Source of the DNA: Stratiolaelaps scimitus
Taxonomy: Eukaryota; Arthropoda; Arachnida; Mesostigmata; Laelapidae
NCBI GenBank assembly: GCA_019614645.1
Contig: JABWDB010000014.1
Location: forward strand, 2,480,001 to 2,544,000
DNA: 64,000 bases
Direction: 5' to 3'
Shown: positions 33,916 to 46,030 of the stretch, in pieces
Numbering within the stretch: the first letter of the stretch is position 1
Layout: every line of letters begins with the position of its first letter
Notes under the pieces: generated by a model
Database searches by the model: none
Seen by the model: the letters and a program-made list of their open reading frames with translations, nothing else
Told to the model about the DNA's origin: nothing
Program-made: the position numbers and the translations under genes

Positions 33916-36900
33916 CTTCTCTTCCGTAGAGTCGGCATGCTTGGAATTATACGTGATAATACACTAAGGCAGGTGAAATGGTGTGCAGATGGACTGCAGT
34001 TGCCATCGTACATAAGAATACTAATTAATAATTAATCATCATCATCAACAACAACATCATTATAAACTCACCCTAAACATGGCTTTCTAAGCGCACGGCT
34101 GATAATGAGACAACTTGTTTCATCAGTGCGGTTACGTTTGGGGAAGTCTGCTAGAGCGTACAGTCTTCCAGATAGCACGTACTATATATATAATAGTAAT
34201 GTCCCGTACTTAATACCCAGGTCTTCAATGCACACACGTTCATAGTTCTCTAGATATGCTCATGAACGTCATTATCGTACCGTAGACCTGGCGAATGGTA
34301 AGCAAGACTCTTCTTTATCGTTCGTAACAGCCGAAAAAAGTGCGAATCACGAACAGGCAGTTAGCAGGTGCCCATATGAGCGTGTAGCCTGTACTCGATT
34401 AGACTGCAAGAGCCGAATATAGAGACCTTAATCCGGCTATGCACTTTCAACAGTGGTGTCTCGATGCGATATTATCGACCTACTAATGTGCTAGCTATCG
34501 TCAGGGGCTCTGTTTTCGACTTGCTCATACACGCCACATACGACCATGCTAGACAGTATTCAAATTCAACGAACGGGCACACCCTGAGGTACAGTTTCTG
34601 TGCCAAATTCCTAATAATATTGTTTCACCCGAATCTATAACAGGCTGCGTCACAGTTCTAGAGACCGATAGCTTTCCATGGTACTTCTTCTACTCGAAAA
34701 GGAATGAGCACAATGTTAACACCTAAACACGTTGTTCTATTAAATGTAGGTGTATTTAACACAATGGAGCCGGGGAGAACAATTCCCGAGGCTCGAACAG
34801 TGAGGTGCCACCAATTTGACGCAACTACAATTGGATAGAGCGTCGAGAGCTCGGAACGCTTCTACGCAACTATTGGAAGCTATGCATCCCAATATATGCA
34901 ATATAGCCAAACGTAGGTTATATACATATATTATATTTACCTTCCGTGTTCCTCAGCCGTCAGATTTAATTAATATAAGCCCTATTAGCAATTCCATAAG
35001 AACTCTCGGATTTGCCTCAAGCAAGGTGAACGCCACACCAAGCGCAGAGAAACTTTCACAACACAGATTATGTGTATATATGTATATATATGAACCGTTA
35101 TATTGACGAAATCCATTAGGGTGTATTTTCTAAATTGCTACTAGACACCATGCTTGCTCGATGCGTTAATTGGTAGGTTGTAAATATAGACGGAAAACCG
35201 AACCGAAGTCTCAAAGCTCGTCAACTTAGATCTACCCTTAATAGCGCTCTGTTCAAGCGGGTCCTGGAAGGCCAATTGTAGGTATATTATAAATATTAAT
35301 TCTATTATACACTGCACTAGCCTCAGATATTTTGTAGGCACGCCTACATAGGCTGACAGTACCGCACAAGCGTATTATGATACTATCGCCTGCCGCAAAT
35401 ACAACCAGAGTATCTAGGCCTCGAAAATGGAGCCGCCTCGAGCGAAGGAGAGCACGTATCTGCAAGGCCTTCTATCAGCGACTATCTTTGCTAAGGCACA
35501 CAGAAATAAACAGTCTTATCTGGCCGAGTTGTCACGTCTGCCCATTTGTTTGTAGTCTTCGCAACAGCTGTACATGTATGCTTGTGTTCCGAGGTAATAC
35601 TCGTACCTATATACGTCGGGTGGTCGTACATGTTTGAAATGGAGTGACTTGTATTCCCCACAGATTTAACCATCGAGCAATGCGAAACTACGCATTACCT
35701 GTTTAGGGTCAAAATATCCAGCCGGTTAGGTTATTCTATACCTTTTATAATCCATATAATTAGGTCAGGTTAACGTTGAATACGTCGGTCGAAGGGCAAT
35801 CGTCAAAACTGATAAGGCGTTCACATATATGCAGTGGGTGTGCAGGACAAACTAGGCCTGCGAACTAGGTTTGCGTTAGGCACGATAACATACCTAACTG
35901 TAAATGTAGGAATAATACAACTTTGCAGTTCAGAAAATTCATGTGTTCATACAATGAATGACTGAATGCTTGTCCTTTCTTACCAAGTGCAAACCAACTT
36001 TTTCTCTTGAGTGGGGTGCCTACTGTTCTCACTCAATCGAACATTTTCTGACCGTTCGATGTAGCCGAAAAACGCACGATCCCGATATTGTCGGGAATCA
36101 CTTACCCTCGGTTGAAGGAAGCCATTTCTATTGGGGAAAGCGTTTGCCTGAATGTGTGACCCGATGCAGTGGAGTTCGGCTACGACCGATATTACCAATA
36201 CCCTAGCTGCGAATGTTATTGTAGTCCAAGTACAATTGAATGTAATCAGACATTCTGTGCAATGCACTATCATTATCCCGTATTTAATTAGTGTAAATAG
36301 ATACATGTTCGAGGATATCCTGTAGGACCACCGAGTCACCGATCGCCGCCAACCTACGGGCCCCGTAACAACTCAGTGATATGTTCGTGTCTGTGTGATT
36401 CTCGATGTGTGCATCACCGCCGTCTATTAATCTCAGTACTACAACGGCGAGCAGCCCAATCGTGTTGCGGTGACCCAATCATCAACGACTTGACCAGTTG
36501 ACATTTTAAGGGACAATAGGGCCTGTTCGTCCTAACAGGCCATCGTCCGTGGCATTGTCTGTGTGGGTTGTCGTTCCGCACAACTACTACTACTGCTCCT
36601 ACTACAACAGCTATTACAATGCTGACATCCAGACACACACAGACACATGGGGCAGCACAACGACGATCGGACGCTGTCCAGCTGTACCGCATCGCACACT
36701 AATGAACGAACTAAATGAAGATAACAAATCACATCGTACGGGTCCATGCATCCCTCGGGATCATCATAAAGGAGGGAGAGAGAAGTAGAGGGAAAGAGAG
36801 CGAGAGAGAGAAAGGTGAATTGTGAAGTTAATCAATAGTCGACGACTGTGTCTATCAGGACTTATACGAGGAGCGTATGAGGATAGAATCGTTCGTTCAT

Positions 36901-37080
36901 ATGGTCAATAACAACAACAACCGATCATTGACTGGCAGTCCCCGAAAGCGATCGTGTTGGGTGCACATCAGGCACGACAGGAGACTCTGGCTAACCATTC
37001 TCGCCTTTAGTGTACGGAGACCTCGTCTCGAAATAACAACGGCAATTTCTCTGTAAAATATATTGGTGTGGAACATATGC
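33916..37080. other. Unassigned spacer
   Basis: About 3.2 kb with no recognisable gene. An (ATC)n/(AAC)n stretch lies near 34036-34060 and a GA tract near 36772-36813. Open frames are short and without signature. Confidence 0.4.
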
Positions 37081-37145
37081 CGGTAGTATGGCTCAGTCGG
37101 TTGCTTGTATAGTAGCTTAAGTCACTCGATTTGCTGGCGTGTGTT
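37081..37145 (+). other. Possible tRNA-like head (A box only)
   Basis: TGGCTCAGTCGG near 37090-37101 fits the pol III A-box consensus. The expected B box about 35 bases on is too degraded to recognise. A chance match or a decayed tRNA-derived SINE are both possible. Confidence 0.2.
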
Positions 37146-37399
37146 ATCTTCTCGGTGTGTAGACGGTCATAATTAAATCCATCCTCTAAGTTGATCATTT
37201 ACAAAAGATGAGAAGCTAATATAATAAATAGCATTTCCTCTGCTAGCTGTGAAGTAAATTGTTGACACGAAAATAGACCCTTGTTACCTGCTCATTATGG
37301 CCATTAACGCCTTGTCAGGTCGCCGGCGACCATTCAGTATTACTTTATAATTGTATATAATAGCTGAGTTCGCGTGCAACGCACTCGACATCTCTGTTC

Positions 37400-40300
37400 G
37401 ACCGTCTCCTTGAGCTTGCACTTTTCTCATTCGTTAAAACAGCTTAGATAGTAGTAGTAGTTTCTTGGCGATTGTATCTCGGCAGCTATGTCTGTAGTTG
37501 CGAAGTTACCCACCAAGGCGAAGTGCTCAGGTACGTAGCACGTAGATATTACGGGGTGCGCTTGTGCCCTCGGAAGGGGAGCGGACGTTTGTGGAGCTGC
37601 AGAAACTACCACCACTGCGCCAGGTCACCCGGGTCTTGGTCCTCGTTCCTTCCAGGGAATCGAGGCCGAACGGTCCTGGATGGAGAAACGTGGGGTGACA
37701 AAGGCACCACCATAACAATGCTGTGTCAAGATGCGAGAGGAAACGGCGTACGCTAACAGAGTGAATGGACCCGCTTGGCCTGACCGACGGCCACGCTGGC
37801 TGAAGATAGGGCGGTCCGGCTCGACGATGGTGGCGGCGGTGGTAGCAGCAGCAGCAAGCAGCAACGGTGCTAGTGGCTGTCGTGGTCGCGGTGGTAAAAA
37901 TGTCGAGAAGGAGGCCTTTGCTTTAAGTAAGAGCTCTTGAGGTCCCTGGGGTAGGCTGTGGCCTGGCCGGCTGGCCCGCTGCTCGGTACCAGTGAAGGAT
38001 TGAAGTGCTTGGGACGCCGGCCACCCGGCAAGGAAGCAAGCGAGCAAGCAGATCGACTCCGCCGCGTTCCCAGTACGTTCCCATCGTCCGTGGCCAATCT
38101 CGGTAAGATTGATGGATGGCTGCTGGCCCGCTGGTGGTCGGTCGGTCGGTCGGCCGGTCGGCGAGCGAGCGAGCGCTGCTGCCGCCGTCTTGCAAACCAT
38201 GACCCCTTACAACGTTCTGCCATACACCCCCCTTCTCCACATTTCCCTGCCCCCGAATCGTGGTGACGGCAGAATCACCAACCAACCACCAACCACCGCC
38301 CTTAGCCACCACAGGCCCCCATCCGTGTCACATCGTCCGCTCTAACTGCGTTTTGCCGCCTTCTTCCCCTTCGACGTTTACTGTGGTGCTGCGGCTGCTG
38401 CTGCTGCTGCTGCTGCTCGATCTTTGTGGTTCCTGAGGCAAGCATTAATGGCAGCGGCCCAAGCAGAGGCGGCAGCAGCATCTCGGCTGCTTCTGCTGCT
38501 GTCGCAAGCACGCGCCTACGCTATGCGGCCCTGGCTATGACCGTGACGGTGGCGGTCGCGGCAGCGCCCTTTGACTCTGTGGTCCGTGGCCAATGAAGGC
38601 GCAAGCGATCCCCAATCAGAGACGTAATTTGCTAAAGTGAACAGAAGAACAGAGCATACCGTCTTGCATAACGTCAAGTATTGGGAGACTGTCGGAGAGA
38701 TTGCTCGTACACGTGTAGAATCACCGTCGTCATTAGTCGGACGAAGGGTTTAAGTGTGGCGTGTTGGCTGTACCCGCCTTCGAGTTTCTCCCCAAGTATT
38801 TGTTCGAAAGCACAATCCTGTCAAGAGGTAGCAGCACACGAAATGCTAAATGGCTTCCAACCAGGTACGCTTCTGTATGACATATGTTTGTCGACTCAAT
38901 ATCTACTCCTCACTAAGTCTACTCCTCGCTCTCGATTCAGACCAAATAGACAGTTCGCAGGATTCTGCAAGTCGGCTGACTACCAACTGACTACCATCGC
39001 GTATTGCGCATACACGTTGCTGCAATGTCGCCTATGATCATGCGATAGCCTGATGTCCGAGCATATTGAGTGTTGGTTTAGCACGCTACAGCCAATACTG
39101 TATACCCCGTTCGGAGCTTTAGTGATCGTCTTTCAATTCCAATCGGATCAAATGGGCATAGATGCTCATCAAGACGCTTTTGTGTCGTTCCTGCTCCCTC
39201 ACTCGATCAGCTAAGACCCAGCAAGACGCCTACACACACGTGATGTTTGTAGCAATGGTGGCTCCCGTAGCGATCACTTTTGTGTTGAACCTTTCCCCCT
39301 GCGGCGGCTGCCTCTGTTCGTAGTGGTGCTGTCGGCAGTGCTACACTTGCCGCCTAGAGCCAACGTCCACTGGTGGCCTTAGCCAGCCATTCGGCCAACG
39401 GCCATTATTCTTAATTCGGCAAATTGATACCTGCTCTTTCTCTTCCTCCTGCTGCTCCTCCTCCTCCTCCTTCTCCTCCTCCTCCTTCTCGTCCTTCGTC
39501 CTGGCCGGTCGCCGTTTGCGGTTGTACTGGGACAGCTGCAGGCTCGCCGCAGGCCTCGGCCTGCGGGCTGTGGGCATAATATATCCATCCTCTGGCTTTG
39601 CTCCCACTGGCCCCCACCCTCGCCTGACTCCGCTCCGTCCCATCTGACTCTGTCCCATATAACCCCTCTGGCATTAACCGAACATTGACGCCGCTGAGCG
39701 GGCTCCGGCCATTGAGAGTACCGGGGAAAGACAGGGATACCCAAACCGCCGGCGGGGTCAAGCAGCAGCAGAAGCAGAGGAGACAGGTCGGTGGGCAAAG
39801 CCAAGCAGCACATGTAATTAAAATTAGACAGGATGAGCAGCGGACGTGTCTCTTTCCCTCTTCCCTCCCCTTCTCGATAAGCCCGCGCAGTAGAAGCAGC
39901 AGAGCCTAACCGGACTGGATGCTGACCCTCGTTCGAGCTGCAGACACCGAGACATACATGCACCCGGTCTCTGACACTCGGTCCATAGTGCCTCATATCC
40001 ACTGTTGCTTGCTCCGCCATATTACGTCCATAAGCGTCCCGACTAGGGCGCTTGGCAATCCGACCGATGCTCGGCGTTGCCTAGTGATTAGCGGTTGCCT
40101 CCCGGGACCTCTCGGGTGCCGCGTCAATCGCTTGTGGCTGGCCACTTTTTGTTGCTGCGCCTCGCCGATGAGTCGTTTCTCGACCGACCGGAAGAAAAAA
40201 AAGTGAAGTAAAGGGCCCGTCTTTGCCTAAACCGACTCTCGGCCTGACATCGTCTCTTCCATCCGTCCTTTCGTTGTTCTGTATCCCGCTGTCTGGCCCC

Positions 40301-40580
40301 GGCACGTCAAAAGACGCGGGCCGTACGCGTTCTGGTTTCGTCTATCACGGAGGGTTGGCAGAGCGGTGGCGATGACCACGATGCGGCAGCAGCGGCGGCG
40401 TCATAGTTGCCAGGCAGTCCCGAACTGTTGACCAAAGGGGGGGAACCCAGTAACCGCAGCAACGTTGGACAAGGCAGCAAAGCAGCAGACGACCCAAGCA
40501 GTCAACGAAACGCAGCACTACAACGTGGTGTAATGGTGGATGAAAAAAAAACATCGAGAAAAACCGAGTGAAACAAAGAA
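37400..40580. other. GC-rich island
   Basis: CpG-rich DNA with GGTCGGTCGG-type repeats near 38136-38165, (CTG)n at 38394-38417 and (CTC)n at 39444-39490. A perfect hairpin CCGCAGGCC-TC-GGCCTGCGG lies at 39547-39566. The largest open frame (213 codons, minus, 39379-40020) is Glu/Arg-rich because of the CTC run and is matched by open frames on the opposite strand. No exon can be supported. Confidence 0.5.
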
Positions 40581-41830
40581 GAGTAGGGAATAGGTAGGAC
40601 AGTGGAGGTAACTGTCTAATCTAAATACGCAGCGTCAGCGTTGTAAACACATGCAAGTGTGGTGAACCACACGACCGACGAACCTCCACTCGGTATTGAA
40701 ACGGCCTAGAACGTCGTGAGGAATGACGATGATCCAACGTTGCGTGTACAACGCACTCGTGTGCGACTTCGTGCGACTTCGAACACGACCGCCAGCAAGG
40801 ACGATCTGTTGGTGGTGGCAATCCCGATGGCAGCGGCGGTGGAAGCAATGGCGATCGTTTGCGGAACGCCTTACAGCGACAGTCCCACGAACATATCATA
40901 TACACACAGACGTATATGCCCAGCCATTTAGTATAGTCACTGGCGATGTTGTCACTAGCAGTCACAGTCGTGCATAGCGCGAACCCAGCAGAATGGCACA
41001 GTTTGAGCGAGCACCAAAACCAGACGAACCCCGAGGATAGCGAACTATCTTGTGGTCCGTACATCCATGTCGTCCAGCCAGCAAATCGGTCAGACATCCA
41101 GTGAGAGCTAGGCAAGAGAGGACCTTGTCCACTATACAGTAGAAGGCGGGGGAGAATAAAGGCCGCAGTTTAGGGACCGTGAGCGGGTCAAGACTATCGG
41201 CGTATGCCTGGCCAGCTTGTGCGCCCGCACCTTAGAGCTTTCTATGTCCAGGCGTGCACCTCATGTAAAGGACCATGAAGAAGGTCCGATCAGGGTATAA
41301 GGCGTCTCATAAAAGAATCGCTCTGTTCCGTTAAATAGGTTGTGCTGCTTGTGTGCAGCACGAGGACACAGAGACACCTTAGAGAAACAGAGTCGAACGA
41401 GCATGACGGATATGGGGCCGAGTGACGTATTATCCAGCCGCCGGCCCGTTCATGGATGGAGGTGATGTATTTGTGGAAGAAGATATTGTTTTTTCATTTT
41501 CATTTTTGCCTGCTCCTTTTCTAAACTTCGATTTATCAGTGACACACTTGAGCAGGCACGCGAACAAAGGGCAGGGCTGGCCGGAATGGAAAAAAACGAG
41601 CAGAAATAAGTAGGAAAACGGGCTCATAAGTTGGGAATTGAGAACGTGGCTAAGCGGGGAACAGTGCGAAGGTACGAGTGAGAGGCAGCGATTAGAGAGA
41701 AAGGGTCGATTGGCCGAGTCGGCAACGAACGCAATGAAGGCTGGGTCCTGGGTACCAAATGCGCTGAACGCGCTGTAGCGGTCCGCTGAGTCGATGATGA
41801 GCAATTTGTTCTTCCACATGCGACCTGTCG

Positions 41831-41881
41831 GTCTATCTATCTATATGTGTGTCCGTCCGTCCGTCCGTTTATCCATCCATC
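41831..41881. repeat. Compound tetranucleotide microsatellite
   Basis: TCTA units, a short GT run, then GTCC units and ATCC units in succession. Confidence 0.85.
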
Positions 41882-42161
41882 GTTTCCCTGGCCATGTATT
41901 CTGATCGAACTATAGAGGTGGCACTGTTTCTCATGGTCCCACAATCATTCCTCACACCTAGTCGTCTCGTCTCGCTTTCCCGACACACCACACAGACATA
42001 CTCGGCTGGCGCTGTTGGCTGACGGACAACGCTAGCAACGTCTGGCATTTCCCAGCGGGCTGTCATGTTGTCGTTCGCCGGGTGGTCCATCTTGAATCCC
42101 AACTTTGGGTGGAATGGGGAGGCAAGGATTGGGATGATGATGTCGCTTCTCCCCTAAACAA

Positions 42162-42179
42162 CCCCCCCCCCCGCCCCCC
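42162..42179. repeat. Poly-C tract
   Basis: Run of C with a single G interruption. Confidence 0.85.
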
Positions 42180-43973
42180 AAAACCCCTGTATCCACGCCC
42201 TCCTTTCAATTTCGAGATTGGAGCGAGAATTCGATCTATCGATCGATCCGGCGGCGGGGACGCCGTCGCTATTCTATTGCGACTATGAATTGGAAGGAAC
42301 ACATCGCCTTGCCAGGGAATGGTGCATCAGTGCCGCGCCACGGTGACATAGCGAGATATATCGGAAGAGGGAAGCAGGGAGAGGTGGCGAAAACTACGAG
42401 GATAGGAGCGAAAGCATAGCCGGTATCTGTCACTAAAAACCGACGACTCGAGAACGAGAGGCAACGAATATATGTAGAGGCACGGAAGAGACGCTATGCC
42501 TGCGGCCCGAATGAGGGGATCGCCGCCTGTGAAATCCGTGTCGACGAGGCCGGCTGTACAGGCAGCTACATGCATGAACGCGAACTATGTTTGCCACATT
42601 GCCACTGATATCCGGCAATTCGCTTCCGTTAGAACCATGCGCTTTCTTGACCTTTTAAGAAGAATGTTATCTGCCCGTGCCACGTGGGATTGATGATTGT
42701 ACGACAGACAGTAGTTGAATAAGCCACCTCCTATCAGGATATATATGTTGCAAAGCTGCATACGTCTATCTATAGAAATCCCTTTGATACAGTCTTTGTT
42801 GAAACACATCTGTGAGAACAGGCACAGGTGAGAGCAACGTCGAAGGGAACCATGACGTAGAAACATGGATACCAAGTCATATATGCCAAGCGCAAAGAGA
42901 CACGGCTGCTCCTGAAAACGCAGAGGAATCTGTACTTGTAGTTCCGCAATACTAGATAAGAACGATTACCATGGTATGGAAATTGCAATTATCGCAGTAT
43001 ACGTATTATATGATGCGCTATCAGGAGATACACCGGCGACCCGAGGAGGATTTACCGTGATAAATACGCCAATATGGAAGAAAACTTCACCGTTCAGGAC
43101 GTAACATAGCTCATAATATGAGTTCATCGGGACTATGATCTGAGCAGGCTGCCATCCGTAATGACCACCCATAGCATTCGACGCCATCAGCACCGTGTTG
43201 GGTCGAGCTTTTCAACAAATCCCTTCACACTGGGAAACTCCGCATCGTTTGAGGACAGTGTACTATAACGGTTATCCTAAAGGCCAAATGAGCCTACCAG
43301 AACCTCCTTGGTGGGGAGGAATTGCCATGGAAAGCTTCATGTACTAGCTGCTTGCTCACCATAGGATCGAACAACTGGCATTTTCCATTGGTTCTCAAGA
43401 ATCCTTTCCCACCGAGCAACACGAATGTTAGGCACAAACGTCAAAGGCATGCACCAACCTTCTCTCCAATATGAAGCAAGCGCAACACACATGAGAGGGT
43501 CGACCTATGTCTTGCTATTCGTGAACTTCCACGCTGCACCCGAATCGAGGTCGCAAAGCTCGTCCTTTTCGAGGACGCTGTGATCGAGCATACCCGAGTC
43601 TCTCCTTCGAGTCGCCCGGAATATTAGATACGGCAAACCAATCAGATAATCATCCACAATGAAATAGCTGAACAACATAGCATCGAGCCAACAACGGCCT
43701 TCGCTCAAAGTTACCATTTGAGTCCATTCTGGTGTTCGTCATTTTCGTTGCAAATCCACCAGCCCGTTAGCAGAGCCGCCACCGTGCAGTTGAAATGATC
43801 ATATATGCAAATTACCTTGTGCTCTATACTAGCAGTGGGTTCCATTTCCAGTAGGCACTGCTCATCTTGTCATCAGCGTATGTCGACGAAGTTTATATCG
43901 TTTTCTCGAGATCAACACGCAAAACACACCAGCGATCTACCTTAGACATAAAGAGAGACGAGTTGGGAATGAG

Positions 43974-44231
43974 TCACTTAGGCCGGATGAGCAACAACTG
44001 GAATTCGTAGATAGATTCGCCCAATGTGTACATCACAATAGCTCCATCAGCAAGAGCTGTCAATATGCACATTAAAAATAGTACACAAGAGACATTAACT
44101 GCATTGACGTCACTAAGTAATTCGTAGATGCTTTCAGTCAATACAGACCTCGCGCTATCGTACACAAACCTGTAATAGCATTGTACAGTAGAACCGTACG
44201 CCAGTCCGTTACTAAAGGGATGACTGGACAC
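43974..44231 (-). other. Unassigned open frame with a hydrophobic segment
   Basis: An 86-codon minus-strand frame. Its centre, VNVSCVLFLMCILTALADGA, could span a membrane. It is followed by YTLGESIYEF, which partly repeats an earlier ESIYELL. A plausible splice acceptor (pyrimidine-rich, ending GACAG) lies inside it. Further minus frames at 43505-43717 and 42966-43193 could be later pieces, but I could not build a stop-free spliced model. No family is recognised; a decayed membrane-protein gene or chance are both possible. Confidence 0.15.
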
Positions 44232-44238
44232 TTCTCAT

Positions 44239-44526
44239 ATGGCAGCACAGGATCGAACAAAACGTCCGGCTGTTTTTTTTGTTGGAAATAGTGCTACTAT
44301 TAAAGAAAGCCTTCTCATACAACCGCCTCGCGTACGCTACCTCCTTACTGATACGACCTTATCAATTGAACAACTTAGGAGGCATTTCGGAGTCACCAAG
44401 GCTCCCATGAATCTGCAGTTTGTGAGCAAAGTTAATATGAACGAGATATTGCAGAGGTATGTTGATGTGTATTTTTTGGACAGTGACGATGATAAGTTCA
44501 GAGTACCACGACATGTATACAACTAA
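44239..44526 (+). other. Unassigned 95-codon open frame
   Basis: Runs from an ATG at 44239 to a stop at 44524-44526. Unlike most open frames here it is in a non-repetitive, moderately AT-rich region and encodes a mixed-composition peptide (TLSIEQLRRHFGVTKAPMN, then VDVYFLDSDDDKF). It lies back to back with the minus frame ending at 44231. I recognise no domain, promoter or splice signal that would confirm it. It may be an exon, a short gene or chance. Confidence 0.2.
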
Positions 44527-45346
44527 TGGGAATGCAATTGTAACATATTCTCCTCACGGCATTCACCACCCAGCAATTTTCTATGAAGATTTACATCAAC
44601 CACATGGCACTTGTGTTGGTATAACAGATATTATGATTTGCCTAATTTGTGCAAGATAGCAAGGCAATGCGTGCCGAGTGATTGCCTCTATAACAAGGTT
44701 TGGCTTTAATATTAACACGTTTGTATCTGTATTATGATATTATTTTTGTATGAATAACTAACATAAGCTGGCAATACACCACGATTGATTGCTATTTTAA
44801 TATTAACGCGACATATGTTCGTGCATACGTGCATACGCTAACATATAAGGCTCTACACGACGGAGTCGCTAAAATAGTTACAAGGTTACCGGTTCACCAA
44901 ACGGGGAAGTCTGTTTGTCATCCTTAGGAAAAGTCTGTTTTGAGTTCAGCAAAAGCATCAGAGTTGATGTAGAGGCTGCTTCAACGGTTAATCTACCTGC
45001 GCCTGTGAATCTAGGTGGGGATTCATAGGGATCTCTATTTTTATCGTACATAGAAGGTTATCTTCTTTCTTATTATCAACGTAATGTAATTCAACGTAAT
45101 TAATTGTCTGCGCGAGAGGAACAACAGAATTAAAATTAGGATATACATTGTATCAACAATTTGCTAAGTTCAAACATCTCAGAAGGCATGCATTGTATTA
45201 ATAGTAACTAGTCCCACATACGCTAGACTGAACGATAATAAAAGTTACTCGCATCAATACATTTTTCTTTTTAATCCAGCAACTGTCGAGTACTATGGAT
45301 CTGTTCACATTTCATCGTGACATGTGTGCAATGGTACACGTCCGAC
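44527..45346. other. AT-rich spacer
   Basis: No gene or repeat family recognised. Confidence 0.45.
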
Positions 45347-45428
45347 AACGAGCTACTCCGCCAGTTCCGTGGACGTTAAATGTTGGCTGTGGCTCAGCTC
45401 GGGAAATTTTACTTATTTATAACGAGCT
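45347..45428 (+). mobile_element. Family B SINE 3' fragment
   Basis: CCGTGGACGTTAAATGTTGG at 45367-45386 is followed by CTGTGGCTCAG and a GGGAAATTTTACTTATTTAT tail. This is the same 3' end as the copies near 10.96, 28.05 and 56.29 kb. AACGAGCT occurs at 45347-45354 and again at 45421-45428 directly after the tail, a probable decayed target duplication. The terminal hairpin is weakened by substitutions. Confidence 0.7.
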
Positions 45429-46030
45429 GCCTCGAACGCTTCATCGCTCTGTCTGTAATGTATAGTGCATCGGAAGTAGAAAACACCGCGATGTTCTGGA
45501 ATGGGCGTCACGATCAAACGAACGGAGAAAGCAAACTACATAGTAGTGTCGTCGCCGTCGTAGGAAACTGAACAATTCTGAGCCGATCCCCTAAAACATG
45601 TTGGCCCCCTACCGAACACACCTATTCAGCGTCGTGCACACCAGCCAGATCTGCCATCCCTGACGAGTAGCAAGATACCAAGCTAGTCATGTGAAAACCT
45701 TGTGTTGAAATGTATTGAAAGCGTGTCAAACGTGCAGACTAGCGCTTGTCACGCAGCTGTGCGAGAGGAAATATCATCGGCATACATGTACCCGTTGTTA
45801 GCGATGAGTAGTACTTATAGCTGGCCTCATCTCGCAGGTGCGGAGGCGGACCTTTACTAATAGCGCCGATGTGCTTTAGTAAGTATCGCCTGGGTGAACC
45901 AGTTCGCGTATGAATTCGATATCGTACGACACCAGTGGAAGGAGAAGCTTGCCACGTAGTAAGGACACGAGATGTAAACCCGTGTTTAAACGCCCAAGCA
46001 ACATTCCCCACTTGTAGACCCCGTTCGGGA
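45429..46030. other. Unassigned spacer
   Basis: No gene or repeat recognised. Confidence 0.4.

Larger units (their letters stand above)
40581..42770. other. Mixed spacer with tetranucleotide repeats
   Basis: Holds a 10-bp tandem duplication (GTGCGACTTC twice) near 40760, a TCTA/GTCC/ATCC tetranucleotide run at 41831-41881 and a C tract at 42162-42179. Composition is intermediate between islands and spacers. No gene recognised. Confidence 0.45.

Noticed and set aside
39365..39380. CCAACGTCCACTGG, resembling an inverted family B block
   Set aside because: Match is too short and no hairpin, tail or B box accompanies it.
39379..40020. 213-codon minus-strand open frame
   Set aside because: Its most striking part is an Arg/Glu run caused by a CTC repeat; opposite-strand frames are equally open; no conserved motif.
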